64,000 nt of DNA from Sabellastarte sp. h YS-2021 (Eukaryota; Annelida; Polychaeta; Sabellida; Sabellidae), in NCBI GenBank assembly GCA_964017235.1, contig OZ024940.1, positions 26,479,615 to 26,543,614 on the forward strand, given 5' to 3'. The stretch's first letter is position 1. Every line of letters starts with the position of its first letter. The notes under the pieces were generated by a model. That model saw only the letters and a program-made list of their open reading frames with translations, had not been told where the DNA came from and did not search any database. Positions 37,282-50,500 of the stretch are shown here, one piece after another. The translations under genes and the position numbers were made by a program.

Positions 37282-40200
37282 GTTTGTTTTGAACTAGAAC
37301 AGGAAATGTTCGGTGGAAGCGGAATTTTAAAAATACAAAAGAATTCACCTCAAATACCCGGGATAAGATGTTTAAGTCTCTGAATTTTTATTATATTTTA
37401 AGTCATAACTGGGGAATAAAAATAACAAACAATATCATATTTTTTATATATAAAACATTTCAAATACTGTTAAGTGTAATTGTATATGGTCAATGATATA
37501 CTTATAGTGCTGACTTTAGTTTCAGCAAATATTTACAATATCTCAGCCAATTATTCTTCTAAAATAGAAAAGTCATTATTTTTGCAGCTGAATCTTTTAC
37601 TTATAGATCACTTCTCAGTCTCTACATTTTATTCTAGTTCGAAAACAAAAATATGTTTCATGACATTTTTTGCCATATGATGTAAATTTTTTTTCTAATA
37701 TTTATGCTTATCAACCAGTCATTATAGAATAAATTTTGCAACTAAACACCAATAGAAAGGTTAATATGTCCAGCTTTTAACAGTGATGCCATTAATTTAA
37801 ATTGTTAGAGTAAGAAATCTAAAATTCGCCACATATCTGAAATTCGCCACATGTAAAAATACTAATAAAATAAATGAATTGTGGTGAGATTTGTTGAATG
37901 TATAGTAAATTAAGGCTTTTTGAACTGAAAAATACTAGTGTTTAGACAAAAACATCATTGTCCTCATAAAATTAACTAAGGTTTTAGCGGTGGTGAATTT
38001 TAGACGATAAAAGACATGAAAACTAGATCAGCAGTTATACCACTCATGCAATTTTACATTAATTTTTAAGTTGTGGAAAACTTCATATAGATTTTTCATT
38101 ATATATTTTCTGATATGTTCAATAAAAAGTATAACTGGTGCAACCAAGATAAATCTAATTCTGAGTCAGCTTTTTGGTGCTTAATCTTTGCAAACTGCAG
38201 ATGCTAAGGTGCAACATATTCAAAGCAATAGTCTTAAATCATATGTCGAGGACATAAAAAGGTTAGCAGCCATGGAAATATCAGGTAAGATGAAAAACTT
38301 AGGTTGGTATAAGCTTTGGAAAACAGGCAGGATAACAGTTTTGATCTGACAAATGTAAGAGAGATAGTGAATCTGATGTCATCAGGTAAATCATTGTAAA
38401 ATGCATGTATACATATATGACTGTATGAGACTTATGAAGGAATAAGCAAGTTTCTTATTGAAACTCTTCTCTCTTTCTTGCCTAGTTGTTCATTCAAATC
38501 CACATAAAATATGTGGGATTGACTGAGAATCTCTCATAATGCAAGCTGAGCTGTTGAAAGGGATTTAAATCCACAAGTGACTATTTTTTTATACTGAGTT
38601 GGTTCTAATTTTACTATTACAGTGTTTCAGAGGAAATTGAAGCAGCCCAGCGGAAGAGTTGTATCTCTTATCTCTGTATCTCTTATCTCTGTATACTGGG
38701 GTCTCAATTCTGAAGCTACCAGTTAAATTCAACCTGGTTGAGTGTCACAAAGTAGAATTGTATCCCAATGCAATATTGCAGTAACCAGTTTCTGATCAGT
38801 GCTGGTTAGAGTCAAAGACTTAAAGTCAATGTATCAGGGTATTATGTGGTTAAGGGTATTATTACTTATATTACAGTAAATTTTCTTTAGCATATTCCAT
38901 AGCTTGGTCAGTATTTTTAACAGAAATATGAGCAAGTGTCAAGATAGTAATGAACAGAGCAAATATATACCCTGAAAGTCAGTTTATTAAATTCTGGCTT
39001 TTATATAAGCTTTACATGTTCCTGTAGTCAGAAATTAATCAAATAGAAAAGAAAAAAAATTGATCTATACCTAGACCCACTACATTATACAGGTCTCAAA
39101 AATTCTAACATTGAGACACTAAATTGTACAAATACAGGTCATATTATTTTAGATATTCCAGAATTTAATTTTTGATATAATATTTCTGTTTTTTTTTATT
39201 TGTACAACAAAAGATATATACTGATAACTCTTTACCTTTACCAAGCTTAATTCATCCTTAATTCCATGATTGACATGGGTAATTATATGTGTCACAATAC
39301 AAAATTTCAAAGGGACTAAAACCCACAACCTCTCACCCAACAGTCCCACACTCTACCAGATAAGCTATAAGCTATTACTACTAGTAGTCTATTACTACTA
39401 CTTTCTTATGTTATTTTAGTGATTTTTCTTTCTAAATTTCTGAACAGCTTTATTAATTTATGTGGATCAAGTTCAAGTCACATCAAGTTTGCATACAAAA
39501 CAACAGGTAAAACTGTTATTCCAATAAGCAGCTAACTTGTAATATATAATATACAACTTATAGCTAAATTATAGCTTATACTCTATCAGAAATTTGAAAG
39601 TTTGAGTCTTCACATTTTCTTTGACTTGAAATTATATCCGGGTTGACTTTTTCTTCATATTTAATTTTGTTTCAGTATGTTTTATATCGATATCACCGCA
39701 GCTTTGTTTACTTGGGTGTTTATATTTGTTTTTGTCTTTTTAGGAGAAATAGAATACTTTTATTTAAAATAGCTGATATTATCTAATTTATAACCTATGT
39801 GATATACTTTGCCAAAAATGCTAAACTATTTTAATCTAGTGCAAAAAGTGTTAATTTAATAATTCCATAATATCGCCCACTATTGCGTAATATCGCCATA
39901 TCATTTATGTCCGGTCTACAACAGTGTCCGGGAACTATTCTGAAATAACAAATTACAAGGTTAAAAAGATATACTACCGTAGTCCACAGTATTGCAATTG
40001 TTTGACATGTCAGAAGCGTATCAAATCAGTTTTTTTTTACATAATTTTAGTACTCTACTGCTTCACGACTTAATTAACTGGTCACACCTCGGCACAAAAA
40101 CTTTTTTTTTGATTGTTTTGAGTGTAGTTTTGCGGATTTCTTTTTATTAAAATATCTTATGACGCAGGCGCAAGTTATAAAAGCATTTTACCAACATAAA

Positions 40201-40772
40201 ATCAAAATAATAAATCTTTTACACTGGTTTTTAATGAGCGATAATGTAATTCCGTCTACATGAAATCAGCACCTCAAATTGGCACAATTTGCATACGGAA
40301 ATTGCCGATGATATTTAAATTATTTTTGTTGTCGCCTCCACTTCCTTATTTGTTAAGCGGAAATGCACAAGTGTGGGCGATAAAGTACAAGTGTTACTTA
40401 ATATTTTAACTTCCACTTTGTGCCAATTTAAGGCTTTTCCCATTATATTGTATTATTGTATTGTATTGTGTATTTATACTCAGCGCAATATCTCCAATAT
40501 GGTGTCAAGCAGTAGAATACGGTAATTTTATTTTTAAATTTTATGCACCGAAAATTTTAATCTAGTATAAATGGCAATTAAGTCGACAATTACATCATTG
40601 AACTATATCGGTAATATTGATAAAGATAATTTTAAATGTTTAACCACATGTTATAAATCATGTTTCACATGCATTCACTGAATTGTGTGGGAAAGCCAGG
40701 CCAGTTGGTAGTTGTTTGTATATGTTTCTTAAATGTTTTCCATTTTAGGTTGAGTGGTACATTTGAAGTAAA
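37282..40772. promoter_or_regulatory. Intergenic region between divergent N-BAR and MTRR genes
   Basis: The two ATG codons point away from each other across 3.49 kb, so both promoters should lie here. ETS-like GGAA words cluster just upstream of the N-BAR start (37300-37325). A likely splice acceptor 'ccattttag' at 40740-40748 lies 24 bp upstream of the MTRR ATG, so MTRR may have a non-coding first exon. A MITE lies at 37806-38005, a tRNA-like SINE remnant at about 39300-39370 (minus), and a SINE tail at 40440-40503. No TATA box was assigned. Confidence 0.5.
37806..38005 (-). mobile_element. MITE with GAGTAAGAAATC termini, copy 4
   Basis: Opposite orientation to copies 1-3 (the 'acatatctgaaattcgcca' terminus comes first). 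The far end is degraded after 'ggtgaattttagacg'. Confidence 0.8.
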
Positions 40773-43700
40773 ATGAGCAGACGATTTCTCCTGGTATATG
40801 CATCGCAAACAGGTAATGCAATTATGCTGATTGTTTTTTTTATTTGTTTTTGTTTTTTTGTTTTTTTTAATAACACTTACATCTTTTTAAATTTTTAATA
40901 AAATTCAATTAATCAACTGTTAATTGTATTTTTACAAACCGTATGTGCAAGTTTTCTAAAAAAAATAAAACCATAAAACTACAGTTTGTCGTTACAAGCC
41001 AATAATGTCTGAATTTGTTTAAGATTTTGCTGGCGTTGTACATACTCATATTGGTATCAATGGAAAGCTTTTGCTCCCAAACAGTTTAATTTACAGTTAC
41101 TTTGAGGATTTCTAGCATACTTTAGACAGCATTGACAGTTTTTTGTCATGGTCACAGTCACTGCTTCTACTGGTTGCACAAAAACTATTTTATTCCTAAA
41201 CTATGATATGTATGAGTGCAGCGATTTTATAATGCATGATGTAAATCCTTTGTATTTGCGTCATTATATGACATGAGTTTTAGATGAGTTTTCACATTTT
41301 TCATTCAGTAAACCCTTCAATCTAGACCATGCCTATGGCATGGGTAGGTAACAGCAAGTGATAAAACAATCTAGTAACAAAAGGAAATAAAGTGTTTTTA
41401 AAATTTGGACCAGTTTGAAATATAAATGTAATTTTTAGACTAGAAATTGAGTTTGTTGGAGAGATGACTAGATCTTGTTATAAGGCAAGATAGCAAACCA
41501 GTTAGTAAGAAATATTGTCATAGATAAATAAAATAGTGTAAAGTAAATATTATGCTTTCACATAATTCAAAAACAATTTCAGGTCAAGCTAAGGCTATAG
41601 CTGAAGAATTGTTAGAAAAAGCTGAAAATGTGGGTTTGCAGGCAGATCTGCATTGTATTAGCAGCACCGAGAAAAAGGTATGTTACTGTTTGGCTCTCTC
41701 ATTTATATATGTCTCCCTTCACAGCCTATATTGTGGTGAATTTGTTCCAAAATTACACTGCACAGGGTTTAACTCCAATCTTTATGTAAATATGTTTCAG
41801 TATCTTAACAGATTGCCTATATGTATATGTATATATGTTACAGTCAATCTGTGAAACCAGTCATTACACGTAATGACTGAAAGTTTCAGTCATTTCGCGT
41901 AATGACTGAAATAACCAGTCATTACGTGTAATGACTAAAATTTTCAGTCATTTCATGTAATGACTGAAATATATGGTTCATTTTTACACAGATTGACTGA
42001 ATTAATTTCAGTCAATATGTGTAATTGATTTAGAGTTTTTAGAGTTTGTAATTGATTTAGACTTCACACCCTTTGCATTATTCAGAACCTTTGTACATTG
42101 TTCCCCTGCATTTTGAAAATTTTTGTGCTAGAGAACATTAAACTATTTTAATCAAATAAATAACTTTGGAATTCTCACATGCTCCCTGAATTTATAGCCA
42201 GAATTTTCAAACCTAAACACAGACTTGTGTAATAGACTCTATTGTCATTTTCAAAAATATTTTTAAAATATTGAATGGTTACATGTATCTAATTACATTT
42301 TAAATATTATTTACAATCTAAATTCATATTTGCAGTTTTAAAACTAAACTCATTGTCATAGAATGAAAATATTTCTTTGTTGTCAATGAAATTTATGTCT
42401 TTTTTGAAGACTAATTCTCATTTATAAATCATAATTTATAATACATTTTGCCTTTTATGTTATTAATTAAAGACTCAGTTCTATTGTGGCAGGTTGTTAG
42501 GAAGCACAAAACCATGAAGCTTTTGAAGTGAATCTAGGCCACTCTTGTCCTAATTGCAATGCAGCTCTTTCATCCTGTTTTGTTCTTTCAGGCCTTGTTA
42601 CTGTTGTTTGACCTCTCCACACAAAGAGCCTATTTATCAAAGATGGAGTTGACCTTTAACGTTCTGAAATAACTAGGACAACTTAATCCATTCTTTTAAT
42701 AGTTATTAAAGCCTGAGTAGGATAACTTAGAGCTCTAACTCATACCTGAGTACCATTGTAACTATAAATAACCATCAAGATACTTGATTTACTCTATGTT
42801 CTTCAGTCAGACATTAATGTTACACAGAATTTTAGATTATAGTAAGAGTCTATAGATTGGGTCCCTGTTAGGAATGCTACCTATCCATTGGGTCCCTGTC
42901 ATATTTTACAAGGGAGTACATATTTATGAAGGCCATTTTTATGACATGAATTAAAAGAAGTGGGGCTTAGTTAAAATAACTGCAGAAGAGTTTGATAATT
43001 TGATCATTTACCCATGTTATCAATCAGTAATCATGTCAGAATATGTTCAAAACTGAAGTGATAATTTCATTACCCCTCTTTAGTAATCACATGAGAATGC
43101 AATTTAAATTACTAAGTGAGGCCAGACAATTTCATTTTTAGTAAAGCAAGTATTTAAAACTATTTATTGCAATTCAGCCATTACACGTAATGACTGGACC
43201 TTATTTTCAGTCATTACGTGAAATGACTGAAAATTTTAGTCATTACGCGTAATGACTGGTCATTTCAGTCATTACGCGAAATGACTGAAACGTTCAGTCA
43301 TTACGTGTAATGACTGGTTTCACAGATTGACTGTAACATATACACTATTCGATAATGATGTCTTTTTTTTGGATTGATGTTACTTGTAATACATTGAATC
43401 AACCATGGATCGAAATAATCTGCTGAGTCAGATTTCATGTGTTTTTAAGGTGTCTTGAGGCCAGGTTCTGTTAAGAACTTTGCTTTTCTTTGTCCTATAC
43501 CTATATGCTATAGATTTAAATAGGGAAATGCCGTAGCCAATGTGTTATGAAACATTAACACTTCAGATACCTACAAGATTATCTATATCTGGCATCATTG
43601 TGAGCTATTTTGGCTTAATGTCGGTGGTTAATACGAATTAGGGCCATCACATGATGCCTGGGCACTTGGAAACGGGCAGTGTATGTTGACCAGTCACATT

Positions 43701-44509
43701 TGGTTCTCTAATGTTCATTTTTAGCTGTCAATTACGAAAGTGGAAGGGTGCCTGGATTTCAAGTCGGTTATGGCACTACCCAGATGACTCAGTCCCATTT
43801 TTCCTCCAGGGTTACACCCATTACTTCCATTCATGCAGTACAATATGTAAGTTTTACTTGTACTGAATCTACAATTTTTTTTCTCTGTGCCACAGTTCTG
43901 GCTGGAGAGAGAGAAGCTTGCCGTGATTATTTCCTCCACCACAGGGGATGGAGACCCTCCAGACACTGCCACAAAATTTGTGCGCCGCCTTAAAAAAAAA
44001 ACCCTCCCCAAGAACCACCTGGCTCAGCTCAGATATGCCTTCTTAGGTTTGTATGCAAACTGTATAAGTCATTATTATTGCACGGTCCTTGTTTTTGGCT
44101 ATATATTCATAAGAAGACAAATTAACCTATTTGGAAATTCCTCTCATTCAAGCAAAAGGTTTCATTAAAACTGGTGAAATTATAAGTTTTAACAATGTGT
44201 TTAAAAAGTCTGATGATATCGATTGGTAAAACAACAATATGACAGTCATGCCACACATCATGTGAGGCATCTGCAAAATGATTAAGGTTGGATGACTCAA
44301 ATCTATTTTTCTGTCACATATTTCTGTCACTGTTGTTAAAAGCTGAAAATGTCACCAAATCTACTGGGTGTAATCATTTTGCTTTTTTCAGGTTTGGGCG
44401 ACTCGAATTACACCAATTTCTGTAACTGTGGCAAAATGCTGGACAAACGTCTTTCAGAACTGGGAGCTCAGAGGTTTCTCCCTGCAAGTTGGGCAGACGA
44501 CGCCACAGG
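40773..44509 (+). CDS. MTRR: MTRR exons 1-4: FMN-binding flavodoxin domain
   Basis: Residues 1-134. [20 protein letters not shown] is the flavodoxin start with the phosphate-binding loop (ASQTGQA). The second loop, [18 protein letters not shown], and the third, [19 protein letters not shown], follow. Three of the junctions split codons and all rejoin in frame. Intron 2 (41678-43895) contains the palindrome-ended element at 41837-43337. Confidence 0.95.
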
Positions 44510-47500
44510 GTGAGAAGGAATAGGTTTTTGTTTGAGTCTTTGGTTGGTTGAATGAGTAAGTGATTGAGTATTGACTTGACTGTAGTTGTCAATCAATTTG
44601 ATATTTACTCAGTTCACAGTTAATGACAGTGTAGCATCTTTGATTCTCTTTTTCAGAAATCTTACTTTCCTGAAAACAACAGAATATTCAGGAGTTGTGT
44701 CGTTTTTTTTTTTATCTTATTTTAAACCATTTTTATTCAATTAACTGTTTAATCTTGCTGACATAAAGGTTAGAGTGTGTGGAGATTCTGTACAGAACAC
44801 TGGTTAAATACACAGATGAGTCAGATGTACTTACTACCCTCACCCTCCCAAAAGGGAGGGTGGGGTATCGTAATAGTATCTGTTTGTTTGAAATTGTCTG
44901 TTTGTCCCAACACATAACTCAAAGACAATAGATCACATTGGGTTTTATTTTCACAAAAGGTGGAGTTTACTCCCTGATTCAGTCCTCCGCAAAAACATTC
45001 AGGATCAGTATGGATCTGTCGACCACTGTGGCCTAGTGGGTAACACACTAGCTTGGGAACACAGAGGACATGAGTTCAAACCCAGGAACAGGCATATGGC
45101 CACTTAAAATGGTGGTCCTCTGACACTGGGTTCTATCTCCAGTGGCAGGCTAAAGAACCTCAAGGACATTGATAAATGGTCATCCTTGAGCCTCTGTCTT
45201 TCAGTTAGGGGAATGTCAGTGACTTGACAGTTGGGTCGTACTTGTGCAGCGGATGGGTCAAATAGCACTTGGAGTCCTGTAGTACTTGGAGATATTGCAC
45301 TGAGTATAAATACACAATAATAACAATTTGTTTGGGGAGTTTTGGATCTCCAGTATGTAGTCCTGGATGTCCAGGCACTGCTTATTATATCTTATTTCTG
45401 TAAGATATTGTACGTTGGCTAATTCTGCTCTTTCACTGTTTTCAAACTTGTATACTTTCATAAATAGAGCAATAAATTAAAATAAATTAAAAAATATATA
45501 TATTGCAATAAATTTAGAAGAAAATACATTATGCCTAATGCAGCCATTCTCTTTTCCTTCCAGCTTAGAGCAAGTTGTGGAGCCTTGGTTAGAAAGTGTC
45601 ATCCCAGCATTATGCAAAGAACTCAGGGTTGAGGGGACTATCACCTTGCCAGAGGTCACTGAGTCCAGTGTTATCACCATCGACATGTCATCGATTGGAT
45701 TGAAAGAAGATAGCTCAGGAGATTTCATCAAGGATAAAAGTCAAAAAGGGAATCAAGATCAGAAAAATTTGGATAAACAGAGGTTAATAGAGGAAGTTGC
45801 GATCTCTGAACCTCCAGTCAAAATAAATACTACCTCAGATGGGAGTAAAGATGATGTGGATTCTGTTGTTGAATCAGATGGGCAGAAAGGCCAAAGCAAT
45901 GCTGAAATGGCAAATGAAATGGGCAAACAGGGAGTAAGAATATCTGACCCTATACTGAGTAAAGAGTCAAACACTGCCTCAGGCAAAGATGAAGAAATGC
46001 AGGAAAACAATGAGTCAGGGAAAATTAAAGAAAACTCAAGAAGTAGCAAAGAAATATCCGACAGTCATACAGATATGTCACAGAATGATAGCAAAATATC
46101 AGATAATGACATTCAGAAAGATGTTTTGGACAAAGTTAACATAGGGGAGTCGGAATTACTAGTAAATGGCCAAAAAGGTGACATGGGTTTTTCGGACAAA
46201 CTGAACATAACGGACTCCAGCACAAACTGTGATGTAGCTTCACCAGTAAATAAAGCTTCAACAAAGAGAGTCAATGGAAACAGGGATAGTTCAGAAGAGA
46301 ATGCTTTAGCAGATTCCCAGTTAGAGCAAAACAATCACACTGGTTCCCTGACAAAGTCGATTCCACCTCTCAGTGAAGTCAACTTGTCAGTGCCAGTCTG
46401 CCCAGTGTCTTGTATAGGAATCAACTTTCAATCAGAGAAGTCAGTGGTTAGTATAGCTGTTACTGTAGATTTTACCTCATGAATATTGAAATTAAACGAA
46501 AGAGCATGTTTGGTTGGTTACAACCTGTCATGACTACTTAGTCCAGGATGTTATAAATTGAATTGCCTTCCAGTCAGGGTAGTCAGTGGTTAAGTGTTGC
46601 TGTTATTGTTCATTTCCCTCATGAATATTCGAATGAACCGAATCAGCGTTTTTACTGGTTAGACATGTCAGTACTATTTTAACCCAGTCGGCTGTAGACG
46701 CCATATCATATCATACAATGGGTACTTGTAGGGAGATGTGGCAAATTTGAATCAACAAAATGGCGCCCCATTTCCGTCTGCCCAGTCAGCGTTGAGTGAA
46801 GTGCCCATACTCAGAGCTACAAGGATGACTTCTGATGACGCCCTGAAAACTGCCTTGAAACTCCAGCTGGATATACAGGTAAACCTGAGCTGGTTAAACA
46901 GGTAAACTTGAGCTAGATATACAGGTAAACTTAAACTAGATATAGAGGTAAACCTGAGCTAGATATACAGATAACCTTGAGCTAGAAATACAGGTAAAAA
47001 TGAGCTATATATACAGGTAAACCTGGGTTACATATACAGGTGAGCTTGAGCTAGATATACAGGTAAACTTCAGCTAGATATACAGGTAAGCTTGAGCTAC
47101 ATATACAGGTAAACTTGAGCAACATATACAGGTAAACTTGAGCTAGATATGCAGGTAAACTTGAGCTAGATATGCAGGTAAACTTGAGCTAGATATATAG
47201 GTAAACCTGAGCAAGTTATACAGGTGAACTTGAGCTAGATATACAGGTAAACTTAAACTAGATATACAGTTAAACCTAAGGTAGATATACAGGTAAACCT
47301 GAGCTAGATGTACAGGTAAACTTGAGCTAAATATACAGGTAAGCTTGAGCTAGATATACAGGTACACCTGAGCTAGATATACAGTAAACCTGAGCTAGAT
47401 ATACAGGTAAGTTTGTTCTGGATATATAAAGGTAAGCTTGCTTAGATATAGAGGTATGTTTGTCCTACATGTATACAGGTAAGCTGGTACTAGATATTTA

Positions 47501-50500
47501 CATCTTGTCCCATACGATAAATGCCTCCAACTAGTATTCAGTATTAATAACTTTTGCGAAAGGTTAGTTTAGTGTAGGGTAATACATTTTTGTGGCTGTT
47601 TCTGTTTACAGGAAACTGGCTGGGATTACATTCCGGGCGACTCAGTGGGAATCCTTTGTGTAAACACTGACCAGGAAGTACAAGATTTGATTGACAGGTA
47701 GGATTGATTCCAGTTGACCATGTGTAATTAGAAAAAAATGTCAAGACAGAATACTGAATCTTGAAGCTGGATATTTGTACTTGGCACGATATCTCCTTTC
47801 ACCACAACTGTCTCTGCCCACAAAACTATTTATGTCCGGCAACAAATTGTTGATATATTTAAGATGTACTTCCATTGTGTCAAATAGTATACAATTTTTG
47901 CAAGTTACTAAGTATTTAAAATATCATAATTATGCTTCTCCATGTTTACAATCTAAATCTAGAATATGAATAATATTAAATAGGGCAGGGTAGGTACCAG
48001 ATTTTCCATTTTAGTGTCCAGCCAGTGTGAGACCATACCGATTCCAGGATACCATCAAAAATTGCGTTCTAGTACATGTATATCCCCAATCGAAATGAAG
48101 TGTATAAGGTAGTGAGTTAATATTAAACTTTATTGGCGTTTCTGACGTGATATGACATCATATGACTACAGTCCCCCAGAATAATGATCCTTCAGTAGCG
48201 AAAGGGTTAATAATTATTATCAATGTTTGCGAATAAAAGACCGAGTTATTAAGTCGTTTTCTCTTTCACACTTTCAGACTCGGTCTTTCCAATGTAGCTG
48301 ACACTGTCTGCGACTTGTCGGTTCTTCCCGACACCAAGAAAAAGAACGCCAAAGTGCCCGGCCACTACCCCAGCCCCAGTACCCTCAGACTGGTACTCAG
48401 GTACTGCTGTGATATACGCGCTCCGCCCAAAAAGGTACGAATCTGTTGTACTTTGGACCCTTTTGGTGTAGTGGTTTATTCTTTTTGTGTAGTGTGACAA
48501 CCCGGGGGTAAACCTTGTGAAGGGCACATATTCACTTTTTATTTATTTTTTTTTTATTATTATTTTTGCATGCTTAGACTAAGTGTTTTCTTAGAATATA
48601 GATAAAAAAAAATTCTGAGAACAGGAAGAGTTTTTAAAACTAAGAATTTTTTCAAAACTCTCTAGTGACTGACATTCCCCTATCTGAAAGATAGAGTCTC
48701 AGGGACGACCATTAATTGATATTTCTGGGGTTCTTCAGCCCACCACTTGGGATGGGATCCAATGACAGAGAAAGGCCACTCTAAATGGTCATCAAAGCCA
48801 CTATGTAATTTGTAGTACATATCAGCATATCCACCTGTACATGGGATCGTACCCATGTCCTCTTTGTTCCTAGCCTGGTGTTTAACCCACTAGGCTGCAG
48901 ACATGGGGTCAAATGCATTTGCATTTAAATGCATTTTAAATACTTTTCAAAAATATTTCCATTTGAAATATTCAAATGACAAGTATTTGTATTTGGAAAA
49001 AAAATTCAAATACTTTTCAAATACTTTCAAATATATTTTGCAATTGCAATTTTTTGTGCAAGTAATTGAATTTGCTGCTTTTGCAAAACATATGATGTAA
49101 GTTATTCTTTTTACTATTATTAATGTTATTCATTAGTGAGCCTAATTTAATTTAGATTTTTTTATGAGAAGTTTTTTAAAAGTAATAACTTATCAGAATA
49201 TTATTAATGTTATAAGTATGTCTCATTGAAAATATGTAGCTGATAAAGAAACTTAGTGTCAAAGACTGATTGATCTCTTAAAGTGGTAATGGAATTAACA
49301 TCAACGTGTCCAAAACAACCCATTGCCATGGTTACATAATAACAGCTTACAAGTGGCAGTCCTATTAATGTGGATTTGTGTAGCCTAGTAGGCTACAGTA
49401 GTTTCGACACTGAAGTTAAGCTGATTTCTATCTCGTCTTTCACCGATCCTTTCTGTGAATATGGATCCCTTCTGCACTCTGTAACTGTCTCCTGTCTGCT
49501 GTTGTTGTAGGCTCTGTTGCGGGCGTTTGTGGAGTGTTGTGAAGATTCCGGTGAAAAGAGACGCTTGCAAGAGTTGTGCAGTAAACAGGGGAGTGAGGAT
49601 TACACGCAGTCTGTCAGGAATCCGGGACTAAGTTTACTGGACGTGTTGCTGGCTTTTCCATCTGTCAAACCCAGACCAGCAACAATACTGGGTAAAGTTA
49701 TATTCGCAGAAAAGAGGGCTCGGTGATGTAGCGGTTAGCGTGTTTGCCTTCAACCTCTGAGGTCGCTGGTTCGAGTCTCGGTCTGTTTGCTCATGTTGGA
49801 AAGTTGGTAGTTACTTGCTGATGCCCGGTGATTTACAGTGCAGAGAATCTGGATCAACTAGTATGCACTGGTTACTCCACCCATAAACTACCCGTCGCAA
49901 TATGACCCTGGCTGTTGAACACAACCTAAAACAAACAAACAAAACAAAAAATAAATAAATATATTCACAGAAAAGTGTAAAAGATCAAATGCCAAAAATT
50001 CTACATTATTTCGAGATGATTTAGTTTCAGTTAAACTTAAAAGTTATTTATAAGCAGTTTTGAAATGACAAAATTCCAAAGTTCATTTGAAGTAATTTAA
50101 TAGTTATTTTGGAATAATGTTATATCAATTTTCATTTATAATGATTTAAAACTTATCAAATTTAATGCAATTAAGCTTCTGGTGTTGTTCACTAAAATGC
50201 ATGTAAAACCTCAACTATGACCTCTGGTTTTTGACAGAGTAAAACCTTTTCTTATTCAACTGTGTATTCTCTGAATATTCAGTTTTACGAACTCATTTCC
50301 CCTCGTCCCAAATTTGTATTTCCCTGTTGTATAATCACACACCTGTTTTCCTTTCTGAGTTTTCTGGTATCAGAACAAGGCTGTACACTCCCAGCATGTT
50401 CAGAAAATGGAAACTGTACTGCATTGAATCACCAAGCTTTCACCCGTGTGGTCTCTGGTTTGAGTCCGGTTTTGGCAACTTGTGGGACTTACTGAGAACC

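Noticed and set aside
45538-46482. A single-exon gene of 314 codons
   Set aside because: It begins upstream of a good AG acceptor, and its conserved ends fit exactly between MTRR exons 4 and 6.
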